A stretch of 64,000 nt of DNA from assembly GCF_024448895.1 (NCBI RefSeq), contig NZ_JAMOIC010000021.1:19095-83094 (forward strand). The letters run 5' to 3'. This document shows positions 56,116-64,000 of the stretch, piece by piece; within the stretch, counting starts at the first letter, position 1; each line of letters opens with the position of its first letter. The notes below the pieces were generated by a model. The model was not told the origin of the DNA and did no database searches. It was given only the letters and a program-made list of their open reading frames with translations. The position numbers and the translations under genes are program-made. The DNA comes from Stutzerimonas stutzeri (GTDB lineage: Bacteria; Pseudomonadota; Gammaproteobacteria; Pseudomonadales; Pseudomonadaceae).

Positions 56116-56174
56116 GTGACTGCGAGCTAGACCCAAGGCAGGTAGGCCTCCCGTGTTGCGCAGCGGTCAGGTCC

Positions 56175-57257
56175 TTAATCAGCCTTACTCAGCAAGGCCT
56201 TGGTGATCGCTTCGCCCACCTGCTCGAACGCCACGCCGGCTTCCTTGTTTTCGTCGAGCGCTTCGGCGCAAACGACGATGACGATGGTTTTGGCCTGTTT
56301 TTCCGACAGTGGCTCGATTACGCCCATGTGGCAGGCGCGCTCCAGCTGGGTGCCTGTTTTCTGGATGAAGGCCACGTCGCTGGGCAGACCGGCTTCGAGT
56401 CGGTAGGCGTCGTAGCGGTCGATCTTCATGTCCTTGAATAACAGCTCGCGACTGGATTCCGAAAGCAGTTCGCCTTCTGCCAGCTTTTCCAGCAGGGCAC
56501 CGTAGGCCTCCAGAGTGCTGGCGTTCAGGTTGCGGGCGTAATAGCGCTCGTAGGCCTGCTCCATGCTGTCAGCCTTCAGCTCGCTGGTGGATATGTTCAG
56601 CACGCGTGCGACCGCTTCGTAACGGGGCTTGCTGAAGCGTGCCGAGGCGAGTTTCACCAGTTCGATGTTGTCCAGCTCGCGCGCGTCCGGGTGGAGCTCG
56701 CCGTAGACATCGCGGCGCACCTGGGTGAAGTCGGTGATGCGCTCGAAACCCTTACCGCCCATGATCGTGCGGGTGCGTTCGTTCAGCTCCTCCTCGCCGA
56801 TCAGGCGGATCAGCATGTTGGCGGCCGTGTTGTCGCTTTCGATGAGCATTTCATTGAGCAGGCTACGCAGCGAGTAGGCGACGCCTTCGTCCTGCCAGAC
56901 CAGATCACCGGAACCGTCGACCTTGTCAGTGGCTTCCAAGGTCATCTCTTCATCGAGGCTGTGCTTGCCCTCGTCGATGCTCTGCAGCACGGCGACGGCA
57001 ATGGGCACCTTGACGGCCGAGCCCAGATACCAGAAGCGATCGGCCTCGTGGCTGAGCGCTTTGCCGTCGCCCAGATGCTTGACGTAGACGCCGAGCCTGC
57101 CCGGAGTCTGTTCGTCGATGCGGCGGATATCCTGCTCTAGCGCGTTGCGCCAGGAGTTCGAATAGGCCTGCTCTTTGTAGGCCCAGAGCGCAAGGCCCAG
57201 GCCGACCAATACCGGAAGGGCAAGCAGTTTTTTGCTGCGCAAGCTCGTGGCATTCAA
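56175..57257 (-). CDS. class A beta-lactamase-fold serine hydrolase, copy 2
   Basis: A 360-residue protein with a signal anchor (about 10-27, LLALPVLVGLGLALWAY) and a class A beta-lactamase/PBP-like domain. The nucleophile motif is SAVK (80-83, with Ala where the usual STxK has Thr), SDN is at 141-143 and KTG at 300-302. An omega-loop Glu166 equivalent is not obvious (the region reads GELHPDARELDN). It could be a divergent D,D-peptidase/esterase or a beta-lactamase; resistance cannot be claimed. Its start overlaps the stop of the paralogous upstream gene by 4 bp. Confidence 0.85.
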   Translation of the reverse strand: MNATSLRSKKLLALPVLVGLGLALWAYKEQAYSNSWRNALEQDIRRIDEQTPGRLGVYVKHLGDGKALSHEADRFWYLGSAVKVPIAVAVLQSIDEGKHSLDEEMTLEATDKVDGSGDLVWQDEGVAYSLRSLLNEMLIESDNTAANMLIRLIGEEELNERTRTIMGGKGFERITDFTQVRRDVYGELHPDARELDNIELVKLASARFSKPRYEAVARVLNISTSELKADSMEQAYERYYARNLNASTLEAYGALLEKLAEGELLSESSRELLFKDMKIDRYDAYRLEAGLPSDVAFIQKTGTQLERACHMGVIEPLSEKQAKTIVIVVCAEALDENKEAGVAFEQVGEAITKALLSKAD

Positions 57258-58345
57258 AGGCGTAGCACTCCAGAGGCGGTGATCGCTTCACCCGTGCCGC
57301 GCAATGCGCGCTCGGCTTTGGCGGTGGATGCGGCGCCGCGCACGCAAGCGACCACCACGATCTGGCCCGCGGGTTCGGCTTGGCGGTAGGGCGGCGGGGC
57401 AATGAGCCCGGCATCGCAAATGCGCGATACCTGGGTGCCAGTCTTGTGTGCATAGCCGACGGTCTTCGGCAGCCCGGCTTTGATGCGCTGGGTGCCGGTT
57501 TCGACCCGGTTCATCACGCTGATCAGGTATTCGGTGCTGGCGCGGGATACGGCCCGGCCTTCCAAAAGGGCGGAAAGCAGATCGCCGTAAGCCTGGAGGG
57601 ACGCCGAGTTGAAAGGTGTCGCGTAGTAACGCGCGTAGGCCTCGCTCAAGCTGATCTTCTGAAATTCGCTTTGCTGCACGCCCAACAGCTTGGCCAGCGT
57701 GGCGAGCCTTGCGGCTTCCTTGGGCTGTTGCTTGAGCCGCAGGAAGTCGCGCCCGGAGAGCTGCTGCGCGGCGGGGTGAAACTCGCCGTAGATCAGCCTG
57801 CGAACATCTGCCAAGCGGGTGATCGGGCCAAAGCCCTGCGGCACCAGTTCGGCGGTGACGGCGTTGATGGCGTCGAGCCCGACCAGGCTGATCAGCATGT
57901 CGCTTGCCGTGTTGTCGCTGTGGATCAGCATTTGATCCATCAGGTAACGAACGCTGAGCGTGGTGCCCGGTGCGTGGCTGTTGGTCGGCCCGGCCCCGTC
58001 CACGTAATCAGACTCCAGCAGGCGCACCGTGGTATCCAGACTCATGGTGCCCTGATCGATGCGTCGCATGATGGCAATCGCCACGGGCACCTTGACCGTC
58101 GAGGCGAGGTACCAGACTTCCTCGCCGTGGTAGGACGCCGACACGCCGCTGTCCAGATCCTTGATATAGACGCCCAGTTCGCCGGAGGTCTGCTCGTCGA
58201 CCTTGGCGATGCGTTCGAGAAAGTTTTCGGCCCAGCTGAACCCCTCCTTGGCGGACGCGTGCGATGGCGCTGTAAACAGCATCGCAGCCATCAACACTGA
58301 TGCTGCGAAAGTCGAGGAGGACGTTTGTTTGAATCGGGACAACAC
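57254..58345 (-). CDS. class A beta-lactamase-fold serine hydrolase, copy 1
   Basis: A 363-residue exported protein: signal peptide (about 1-31, ending SHA), then the same fold as its downstream neighbour. It has SxxK as STVK (82-85), SDN (143-145) and HKTG near the end. The omega-loop region reads GEFHPAAQQLSG. GTG 58345 is chosen because GAGG lies 10 nt upstream and the signal peptide then begins at once; the longer frame to 58531 is not signal-like. The two proteins share order and many motifs (ELGVYIKDL / RLGVYVKHL; GTQ after KTG), so they come from a tandem duplication. Confidence 0.85.
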   Translation of the reverse strand: MLSRFKQTSSSTFAASVLMAAMLFTAPSHASAKEGFSWAENFLERIAKVDEQTSGELGVYIKDLDSGVSASYHGEEVWYLASTVKVPVAIAIMRRIDQGTMSLDTTVRLLESDYVDGAGPTNSHAPGTTLSVRYLMDQMLIHSDNTASDMLISLVGLDAINAVTAELVPQGFGPITRLADVRRLIYGEFHPAAQQLSGRDFLRLKQQPKEAARLATLAKLLGVQQSEFQKISLSEAYARYYATPFNSASLQAYGDLLSALLEGRAVSRASTEYLISVMNRVETGTQRIKAGLPKTVGYAHKTGTQVSRICDAGLIAPPPYRQAEPAGQIVVVACVRGAASTAKAERALRGTGEAITASGVLRL

Positions 58346-58618
58346 TGCGGGCGTACCTCTCTTGCGGGCGTGGACAACAGGTATTGACCCTTCCTGTTCA
58401 GGCACGTGCGAAAGGAGGACGTGACTAAATATTGTGGCGAGCGGCTCCGGCCGGTACGGGCGCAGGAGCATTACTTGCACGGGGGCGATGGCTGAGACTC
58501 GTCGGCGTCCGTTCTCGCCTCCAGCGGGCAATCGATACGCAAAACATCGAACGACTGGCCGCAGCGCAACGTCCTACCCCTTGATGGTACTTTGCAAGCG
58601 ATAGGGCAGGAACAGTGC

Positions 58619-59878
58619 GTGGGGCAGGTCAGCAAGGAAAAATTCATCGGGCTCGAATGGCTGCGCTTCTCGCTCGGCATGTACATCGTGTGCTTTCACA
58701 CGCTTCACAACTATGCCGACGAGTACCTGCCCGGTTGGCTGGCAGACATGGCTGGTGTGGGGTTCTTCGCGACCAGCAGCTTCTTCGTGCTGTCGGGTTT
58801 TCTGCTGGCTCATGTCTATTGCCAGCAGGGGCAATTGCGCGAGCCGGGGCGCAGCTTTCTCAGCAGGCGCTTTGCCAATCTCTACCCGCTGCACCTGTTT
58901 TCCCTCGCGCTGACCGGCGTGGTGCTATTCATCATCGCCAAGCTTGGCATCCCACCTGATGACGTAAAAGCCACGCTGCGCTTCGTCGTCTACGACACCA
59001 ACGAGGACCTGGGCGATGCCTCGCGTGAGGCGCTTGAGCATTTCATGGGCAACGGCGAGTTACTGCTCAACTTCGTCTTGCAACTGTTCATGCTGCAGGC
59101 CTGGAATCCCTACTACCTGACGTTCAACCCGCCGTTGTGGTCGATCTCCACGCTGTTCTTCTTCTATCTGACGTTTCCGCTGCTGGCCCCGCGATTGATG
59201 AACCTGCGGCACAAGGCCGTGTGGCTCGCAGTGATCATCGTGATCTACCTGATACCGCCGCTCTGGGCGATCCAGCAGCAGGAATATGGCATCCCCTTCA
59301 CCGGCATGCTGCACCGCATGCCATTGCTGCGCCTGCCTGAATTTCTCGCGGGCATCCTCTTGTACGGCTTGTTCCGTGAGATGCAGACCCAGGAGCGCTT
59401 GCCACGACTTGGCGGCCGGTTGCTGCTGGGTGGTTTCGTCGTGGCCTGCTTCGTCGCTGCGATCTGGCTGCTCAAAGGCGATAAATTCTGGTATTTCCTC
59501 CTGCACAACGGCTTGTTGCTGCCTTCGCAATTGGCGCTGATTTACCTGTTCGCGCTCATTTCGGCGCCGGCCAGCGCAGGGGTCAATCGCTGGTCGCAAC
59601 GCCTGGGCGCAGCTTCATTGCCCTTGTTCGTGCTGCACATTCCGGTGTTCATCCTGTTCTCCCGTTCGGAAAAACTGCTGAGGGTCTTCTCGCCCGGCTG
59701 CATCGAGGCCTGGAGCGAATGCGCCGCACAGGCGGGCGAACAGAGCCTTTCACTATGGTTTTATCCGCTGTATCTGCTCGTGACCCTGGCGATCTGCATC
59801 TGGGCTCAGGAAAACGCCGTTGTGCCGACACGCAAACGGTTGCTCAAGCGGCTGCCGGTGCAATCGAAGCCGGCGTGA
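58619..59878 (+). CDS. acyltransferase 3 family membrane protein
   Basis: A 419-residue inner-membrane O-acyltransferase-type protein with about ten hydrophobic segments. The N-terminal motif EWLRFSLGMYIVCFHTLHNY contains the catalytic-type His of the family, and FFVLSGFLLAHVY is the next conserved block. Members O-acetylate sugars in LPS, capsule or peptidoglycan; the target here is unknown. GTG 58619 (AGGA 8 nt upstream) is preferred to the TTG at 58592. The DUF72 gene starts 13 bp after its stop, so the pair may be cotranscribed. The upstream 273 bp separate it from the divergent serine hydrolases. Confidence 0.9.
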   Translation: MGQVSKEKFIGLEWLRFSLGMYIVCFHTLHNYADEYLPGWLADMAGVGFFATSSFFVLSGFLLAHVYCQQGQLREPGRSFLSRRFANLYPLHLFSLALTGVVLFIIAKLGIPPDDVKATLRFVVYDTNEDLGDASREALEHFMGNGELLLNFVLQLFMLQAWNPYYLTFNPPLWSISTLFFFYLTFPLLAPRLMNLRHKAVWLAVIIVIYLIPPLWAIQQQEYGIPFTGMLHRMPLLRLPEFLAGILLYGLFREMQTQERLPRLGGRLLLGGFVVACFVAAIWLLKGDKFWYFLLHNGLLLPSQLALIYLFALISAPASAGVNRWSQRLGAASLPLFVLHIPVFILFSRSEKLLRVFSPGCIEAWSECAAQAGEQSLSLWFYPLYLLVTLAICIWAQENAVVPTRKRLLKRLPVQSKPA

Positions 59879-59891
59879 ACGAGGCGCGGTG

Positions 59892-60623
59892 ATGAAAGAT
59901 GCAGCATCGATCTACCTCGGCACCGCCGGCTGGAGTCTCCCGCGCGAGCAATGGCCCGCGTTCCCCGCTGAAGGGACGCACCTGCAGCGCTACGCAGGTC
60001 GATTCCGTGCGGTGGAGATCAACAGCTCCTTCTACCGACCCCATCGTCCAGCGACCTATGCCAAGTGGGCCGCAAGCGTGCCGGAGTCGTTTCGCTTTTG
60101 CGTAAAGGTGCCGAAGCAGATCACCCACGAGCTGAGGCTGATCGGCTGCGAAGCACTGCTTGAGCGGTTCCTGCATGAATGCGGCCATCTTGAGGAGAAG
60201 CTCGGATGCCTGCTGGTGCAGCTGCCGCCATCGCTGGCCTTCGACTCCGCGAGCGCCTGCGACTTCTTCGACGCATTACGCGCGCGATACGGTGGGTTCG
60301 TCGCCATCGAGCCGCGTCACCCGAGCTGGCTGGAGGCCGATGGCCTGTTGCAACAGGCGCAGATCGCCCGCGTCGCTGCCGATCCGGCGCCTTTCCCTGA
60401 AGCTGCCGAGCCGGGCGGCTGGCGCGGGTTGCGCTATTACCGCCTGCATGGCTCGCCGCGTGTTTATTACTCGGCTTATGAAGCCGAACATCTCGATGCC
60501 TTGGCCAAACGGCTGGTGGGCGAGGGCGGCGGCGCGGACTGCTGGTGCATCTTCGACAACACCGCCAGCGGAGCAGCGACGGCCGATGCGCTGGGGCTGG
60601 AGGATCGCTTCCGTCAGGGCTGA
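59892..60623 (+). CDS. DUF72 (YecE-like) protein, shorter paralogue
   Basis: A 243-residue DUF72 protein with the YecE-type features LGTAGWSLPREQWPAFP, FRAVEINSSFYRPHRPATY, FRFCVKVPKQITH, LLVQLPPSLAF, FVAIEPRHPSW, YRLHGSPRVYYS and the terminal CWCIFDNTASGAATADAL. It keeps the conserved Glu in VEINSSFY and the Asp in FDNT. ATG 59892 follows GAGGCG. It differs from the DUF72 gene at 25065 (no YRLHGSP block there). The function is unknown. Confidence 0.92.
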   Translation: MKDAASIYLGTAGWSLPREQWPAFPAEGTHLQRYAGRFRAVEINSSFYRPHRPATYAKWAASVPESFRFCVKVPKQITHELRLIGCEALLERFLHECGHLEEKLGCLLVQLPPSLAFDSASACDFFDALRARYGGFVAIEPRHPSWLEADGLLQQAQIARVAADPAPFPEAAEPGGWRGLRYYRLHGSPRVYYSAYEAEHLDALAKRLVGEGGGADCWCIFDNTASGAATADALGLEDRFRQG

Positions 60624-60763
60624 CGCGCTGGCCGTGACAGTCCTGCAAAAGCGTCAGCGCTTCGTGTGACACATACCGAAACGGTCCGAAATGTGGCGTC
60701 GGCGGTCAGGCTGAAATTTTCCGCTACTGTTGATCAGTCGTCTCATTGAGCAGGAACGGATCC

Positions 60764-61546
60764 ATGAACAAGACATGCATTGCCCTGGCGCTGGCCGGAA
60801 TGGTCGGCGCTGCCGAGGCCGCAGTGGTGGTCAAGCCGCACGCCTACGAAATTGACGGCGAGGCGTTCGAAGGCTTGATCATCTACGACGATGCGGTGAC
60901 CACGCCGCGCCCTGGCTTGATGATGGTCCCCAACTGGCTGGGGGTGACCGAGCGTTCGGCGGAAAAGGCGGCGCGCGCGGCGGGCGACAAATACGTGGTG
61001 TTCATGGCCGACATGTATGGTAAGTCGGTGCGGCCGTCCAACCCGGACGAAGCCAAGGCCGCGGCCACCTCGGTGCGCAGTGATCGCGCGCTGATGCGCA
61101 AGCGGGCGCAGGCTGCGGTCCACGCGTTCGAATCACAGAAGGTCGTGCCGGTGGATACGGCCAAGATGGCGGCTATCGGATTCTGTTTTGGCGGCGGTGC
61201 AGTGCTCGAACTGGCGCGGTCCGGTGCCGATCTGGATGCGTTCGTATCCTTCCATGGCAACCTCGATACGCCCAACCCGGAGGACGCCAAGCAGATCAAG
61301 GCGCCGGTGTTGGTGCTGCATGGCGCCGATGACCCTGCCGTGCCGAAGGAGCAGGTCGACGGCTTTGTCGCGGAGATGAAGGCCACAGACGTCGACTGGC
61401 AGATGGTTGCCTACGGCAATGCCGTGCACTCGTTCACCGACCCTTACGCGAACGTGCCGGGTCGCAATGAATACCATCCAGAAGTGGCGAAGCGGGCGTT
61501 TCAGGCGATGAACGATCTGCTTGATGAGACCTTTGCAGCGCAGTGA
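60764..61546 (+). CDS. periplasmic dienelactone-hydrolase-like protein
   Basis: A 260-residue alpha/beta hydrolase of the dienelactone hydrolase family. It has an N-terminal signal peptide (MNKTCIALALAGMVGAAEA), the nucleophile elbow GFCFGGGA (Cys as nucleophile), the acid in DDPAVP and the His in AVHSFTDP. Exported members are common in pseudomonads but their substrate is not known. ATG 60764 (after AGGAACGG) gives the signal peptide; the earlier ATG 60746 is not needed. It stands 140 bp after the DUF72 gene, probably as its own unit. Confidence 0.9.
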   Translation: MNKTCIALALAGMVGAAEAAVVVKPHAYEIDGEAFEGLIIYDDAVTTPRPGLMMVPNWLGVTERSAEKAARAAGDKYVVFMADMYGKSVRPSNPDEAKAAATSVRSDRALMRKRAQAAVHAFESQKVVPVDTAKMAAIGFCFGGGAVLELARSGADLDAFVSFHGNLDTPNPEDAKQIKAPVLVLHGADDPAVPKEQVDGFVAEMKATDVDWQMVAYGNAVHSFTDPYANVPGRNEYHPEVAKRAFQAMNDLLDETFAAQ

Positions 61547-61613
61547 TAGCGCTCAGGGCCGTCCAGCAGTGGCCGGCGGATGTCCCTACGAGGCATCCGC
61601 CCGATAGGCTTAT

Positions 61614-62210
61614 CTAGCGCGGAATAATCCGCACGCGGCCAGCGGTGTTGTCACGGCGGGCCACTTTTTCATTCTCCGCTCGGCCGGGGATGGTGCCATC
61701 GTCGGCGCCGCGGTCCGGGGTGGCCATGCCATTGAGCTTGCGCTCGTCCTCGCTGATGGAAGAGGCATCGGGGTAGCCGGTGGTCAGGGTCTCGGTGCTG
61801 GCGGTAACGGGTGTGGCGTCGTCCGATCCCCAGGCCGCACTGCGCTCGTCGATATCGATGGCACCGTTCTTCTCCATCACCTGTTCCACCGTGGCGATCT
61901 GGCTGTCATCGTCCAGCGTAACGGTGACCACCGTCGAGCCGCGACGGGCTGCTTCCGGGTAGCGTCCGGCGTGCTTGCTTGAATCGTCGCCGAAGACCTT
62001 GCTGAAGAAGCTGCCGAGCTTGTCGGCGACGGTGGCGTCTTCGTCCGGCTCTTCTCCAATGACTTCGACGCGACTGCTATCGACCGTCTCGGGGTTGGAG
62101 GATGCAGAGATCTGGATGGCAGAACCGTCCACACCCTTGCTCAGCAGTTCGGCTTTGACTTGCTCGGCTTCGGCGTAGCGGTCGAAGGCCGCGATGAGAA
62201 TCTGGGTCAT
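61614..62210 (-). CDS. general stress protein YflT-like, hypothetical
   Basis: A 198-residue hydrophilic, acidic protein. The N-terminal part (about 1-110; ILIAAFDRYAEAEQVKAELLSKGV, GSTVVTVTLDDDSQIATVEQVMEKNGAIDIDER) fits the 'heat-induced stress protein YflT'-type domain, a small alpha/beta fold that also occurs in YsnF-like proteins. The C-terminal part (about 115-198) is low-complexity and probably disordered. AAGG precedes ATG 62210. It lies just downstream of a stress-type SDR gene (62407-63270) on the same strand, 196 bp away. Confidence 0.7.
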   Translation of the reverse strand: MTQILIAAFDRYAEAEQVKAELLSKGVDGSAIQISASSNPETVDSSRVEVIGEEPDEDATVADKLGSFFSKVFGDDSSKHAGRYPEAARRGSTVVTVTLDDDSQIATVEQVMEKNGAIDIDERSAAWGSDDATPVTASTETLTTGYPDASSISEDERKLNGMATPDRGADDGTIPGRAENEKVARRDNTAGRVRIIPR

Positions 62211-62406
62211 GAAGTTACCTTGATGGCGTGCAGCGTGGCTGCGTTAACAATGTGGCGAGCGCTCGATCAGTCAGGCGTGCCGTCCTGTCTATTGGGCGCA
62301 GGAGGCGGGGTAATGGTTCCGGCTGTACTCATTACCCGATGCGTCGGGATGGTTGCTTCGGGCCGCACCGCCCTGGCGCGGCTCCGTTCTTTCAACTGCG
62401 CGTTGC

Positions 62407-63270
62407 CTAGCCGTTGACCACCTTGCCGCCGTTGATGTGGATGGTCTGCCCGCTGACGTAGGACGAATCCTCACAGGCCAGGTAGACGTAGGCCGGGCCC
62501 AGTTCGGACGGCTGACCACAGCGGCCCATGGGCATCTGGCTGCCGAAATCTTCAAGCAGTTGCGGGTCGTGCTTGCCCAGGGTAGCCGGTTGCAGCGGCG
62601 TCCATATCGGGCCGGGAGCAATCTGGTTGACGCGAATGTCGCGCTCGATCAGCTGCTGCGACAGGGCGCGGGTAAAGCCGTCAATGGCACCCTTGGTCGA
62701 GGTGTAGTCGACCAGCATCGGATTGCCGATGAAGGAGTTGATCGACGTGGTGTTGATGATCGACGCGCCGGCTTTCAGATGGCGTAGGGCGGCGCGGGTG
62801 AGATAGAAGTAGCCATGGATATTGGTGGCGAACGTCTTTTCCCACTGCTCATCGGTGATGTCCTCGAGCCGCTCTTGGACTTCCTGTCGACCGGCGTTAT
62901 TGACTAGTACGTCGAGCCGGCCAAAGGTTTTCACGGTCTGCTCGACAGCGTCCTTGCAGTAGCCGCTGTCTCGGATGTCGCCGGGCAGCAGCAGGCAACG
63001 CTGGCCCTCGGCTTCAATCATGCGCTTGGCTTCTTTGGCGTCATCATGTTCATCGAGGTACATGATCGCGACATCGGCGCCTTCGCGGGCGAAGTGAACG
63101 GCGGCGGCACGACCGATGCCGCTGTCGCCGCCGCTGACCAGAGCGACCTTTCCTGCCAGCTTGGCGCTGCCCTTGTAGCTGTCACGGATGAATTCGGCCG
63201 CTGGCTGCATCTCGCTTTCGAGCCCGGGTAGGCGGTCCTGCTTCTGCGCGTGGATCTTCGGGTAGCTCAT
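62407..63270 (-). CDS. SDR family oxidoreductase (YghA-like)
   Basis: A 287-residue NAD(P)-dependent short-chain dehydrogenase with an N-terminal extension of about 40 residues (PKIHAQKQDRLPGLESEM...) before the Rossmann motif SGGDSGIGRA. NNAG, the catalytic Ser in TTSINSF, YTSTK and the end YVSGQTIHINGGKVVNG complete the fold. The pattern equals the YghA/YdaD/GspL-type 'general stress' SDRs. GGAG precedes ATG 63270. It is upstream of the YflT-like gene and possibly cotranscribed; the pair suggests stress induction, but no promoter is resolved. Confidence 0.93.
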   Translation of the reverse strand: MSYPKIHAQKQDRLPGLESEMQPAAEFIRDSYKGSAKLAGKVALVSGGDSGIGRAAAVHFAREGADVAIMYLDEHDDAKEAKRMIEAEGQRCLLLPGDIRDSGYCKDAVEQTVKTFGRLDVLVNNAGRQEVQERLEDITDEQWEKTFATNIHGYFYLTRAALRHLKAGASIINTTSINSFIGNPMLVDYTSTKGAIDGFTRALSQQLIERDIRVNQIAPGPIWTPLQPATLGKHDPQLLEDFGSQMPMGRCGQPSELGPAYVYLACEDSSYVSGQTIHINGGKVVNG

Positions 63271-63509
63271 ACATTCTCCAGTCGTGTGAACGGTGCTGTA
63301 GATACGGCCGGTGCCTGAGCGGAAAAGTTTCGACTGGATGCCGAGCGGTGGTGAGTGCCGACCGATGATCGGGAAAGGCTCTGTCTCGGTAGATGGCGCT
63401 TGGCCATGAGTGCTGGCTGGCCTATAGTGCCGCCCGCCAAGGACGGCCGCCGCACCCCAGCGTAGGGTTGGTATGGCCGTTCACGCTTACCACCTGCAAG
63501 GGAATGATG

Positions 63510-63947
63510 ATGAAAACCAAGCAACTCCTCGCTCTGCCACTCATCGCGGCACTGCTGTCCGCCTGTACCGCCACCACAACGCTGCGCTCCAGCGACCCGA
63601 GCCTCGCCGTCAAGATCAATGACGATGCGCCGCTGGTGCTCAAGACCCCGGTAAACAAGACCTACAAGGCCACCAGTTTCGGCCAGTACCGCTTCCGCGC
63701 CACGCAGGAAGGCATGGAGCCGATGTATGGCCTGGTCCCGCTCAAGTTCAATAGCGGTTATCTGGTCGCCGATATCCTGTTCTTCGCGCCGGCCGCCTTC
63801 TACAACTTGCGTGAGGTCTATCCGTTCTACGAATTCGATGTGGCGCAGGGCGTGATTCGCTACAAGAAGAAAGAGCAGGACCAGTGGACAAGCTACAAGC
63901 CGACGGCTGCCGAGGTCGAGCGTGCCCGCGCTTACTTCAACCAATAA
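63510..63947 (+). CDS. small lipoprotein
   Basis: A 145-residue lipoprotein precursor starting MKTKQLLALPLIAALLSAC with the lipobox LLSAC. ATG 63510 is 6 nt from AAGGGA (ATGs at 63504 and 63507 are also possible). The mature protein has the motif TTTLRSSDPSLAVKINDDAPL, a segment YRFRATQEGMEPMYGLVPL and a hydrophobic patch ADILFFAPAAFYNLREVYPFYEFD. I do not recognise a named domain. It resembles small pseudomonad lipoproteins of unknown function. Only 53 bp of the window remain after it and hold no gene. Confidence 0.75.
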   Translation: MKTKQLLALPLIAALLSACTATTTLRSSDPSLAVKINDDAPLVLKTPVNKTYKATSFGQYRFRATQEGMEPMYGLVPLKFNSGYLVADILFFAPAAFYNLREVYPFYEFDVAQGVIRYKKKEQDQWTSYKPTAAEVERARAYFNQ

Positions 63948-64000
63948 CGCTCACGCTTGAACCGCCCCTAGCAGCGCCACGACTACCTTGGCTGGCGTTA

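Noticed and set aside
57380-58300. 306-residue plus-strand frame opposite the first serine hydrolase
   Set aside because: Antisense to a gene with signal peptide, SxxK, SDN and KTG; no own motifs.

Overview
This window is a chromosomal segment of a GC-rich gammaproteobacterium, most likely a Pseudomonadaceae member close to the Stutzerimonas (Pseudomonas) stutzeri group. The reasons are the prfB-lysS pair, the block tsaB/adk/ppc/DUF4398/OmpA-lipoprotein in the order I recall from Pseudomonas aeruginosa (around PA3683-PA3693), the glpF-glpK-glpR-glpD set, and REP palindromes of the kind common in pseudomonads. I see no tRNA, rRNA, CRISPR, insertion sequence, prophage or integrase.

Layout. 1-4552: the tail of an unidentified gene, prfB with its programmed +1 frameshift, lysS, and a DUF1704 putative zinc carboxypeptidase. 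4610-17524: a catabolic island. A TRAP transporter (minus strand) diverges from a tightly packed plus-strand operon of thioesterase, ACAD11-type acyl-CoA dehydrogenase, SDR, ACAD11-type small-molecule kinase, SurE, acyl-CoA synthetase, class II aldolase and D-2-hydroxyacid dehydrogenase; a second acyl-CoA synthetase converges on it. 17809-30121: housekeeping block (OmpA/DUF4398 lipoproteins, ppc, adk, tsaB, DUF72, extensin-like protein, rsmJ, HPF, DUF2789, inositol-phosphatase family). 30122-41000: REP doublets, DUF3597, an RND efflux operon, an MscS channel, a 28-residue membrane peptide, TauE/SafE, CAP protein and STAS-like protein. 41000-46500: a PilJ-domain chemoreceptor with a possible ANR box upstream, parvulin, and a sodium/phosphate symporter grouped with a PstS-like binding protein. 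46644-52215: glycerol regulon with GlpR-like operators. 52451-64000: DUF1810, a 117-bp-unit REP array, a SUV3-like helicase, tandem class A beta-lactamase-fold proteins, acyltransferase 3, DUF72, dienelactone hydrolase, stress-type genes and a lipoprotein.

How genes work together. The most interesting unit is 4610-17524. The kinase and dehydrogenase are separate-gene versions of the two halves of vertebrate ACAD10/ACAD11 and match the logic of LvaA/LvaC in levulinate catabolism: a hydroxyacyl-CoA is phosphorylated on its hydroxyl and the phosphate is then eliminated. With CoA ligases, an SDR, a thioesterase, a hydroxyacid dehydrogenase, an aldolase and a TRAP importer, this looks like a complete route for a hydroxylated or keto carboxylic acid; the SurE phosphatase inside the operon is the unexplained part. 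The substrate cannot be read from the sequence.

Limits: start codons were chosen by eye from Shine-Dalgarno spacing and family length. Family names come from motif recognition, not from searches.
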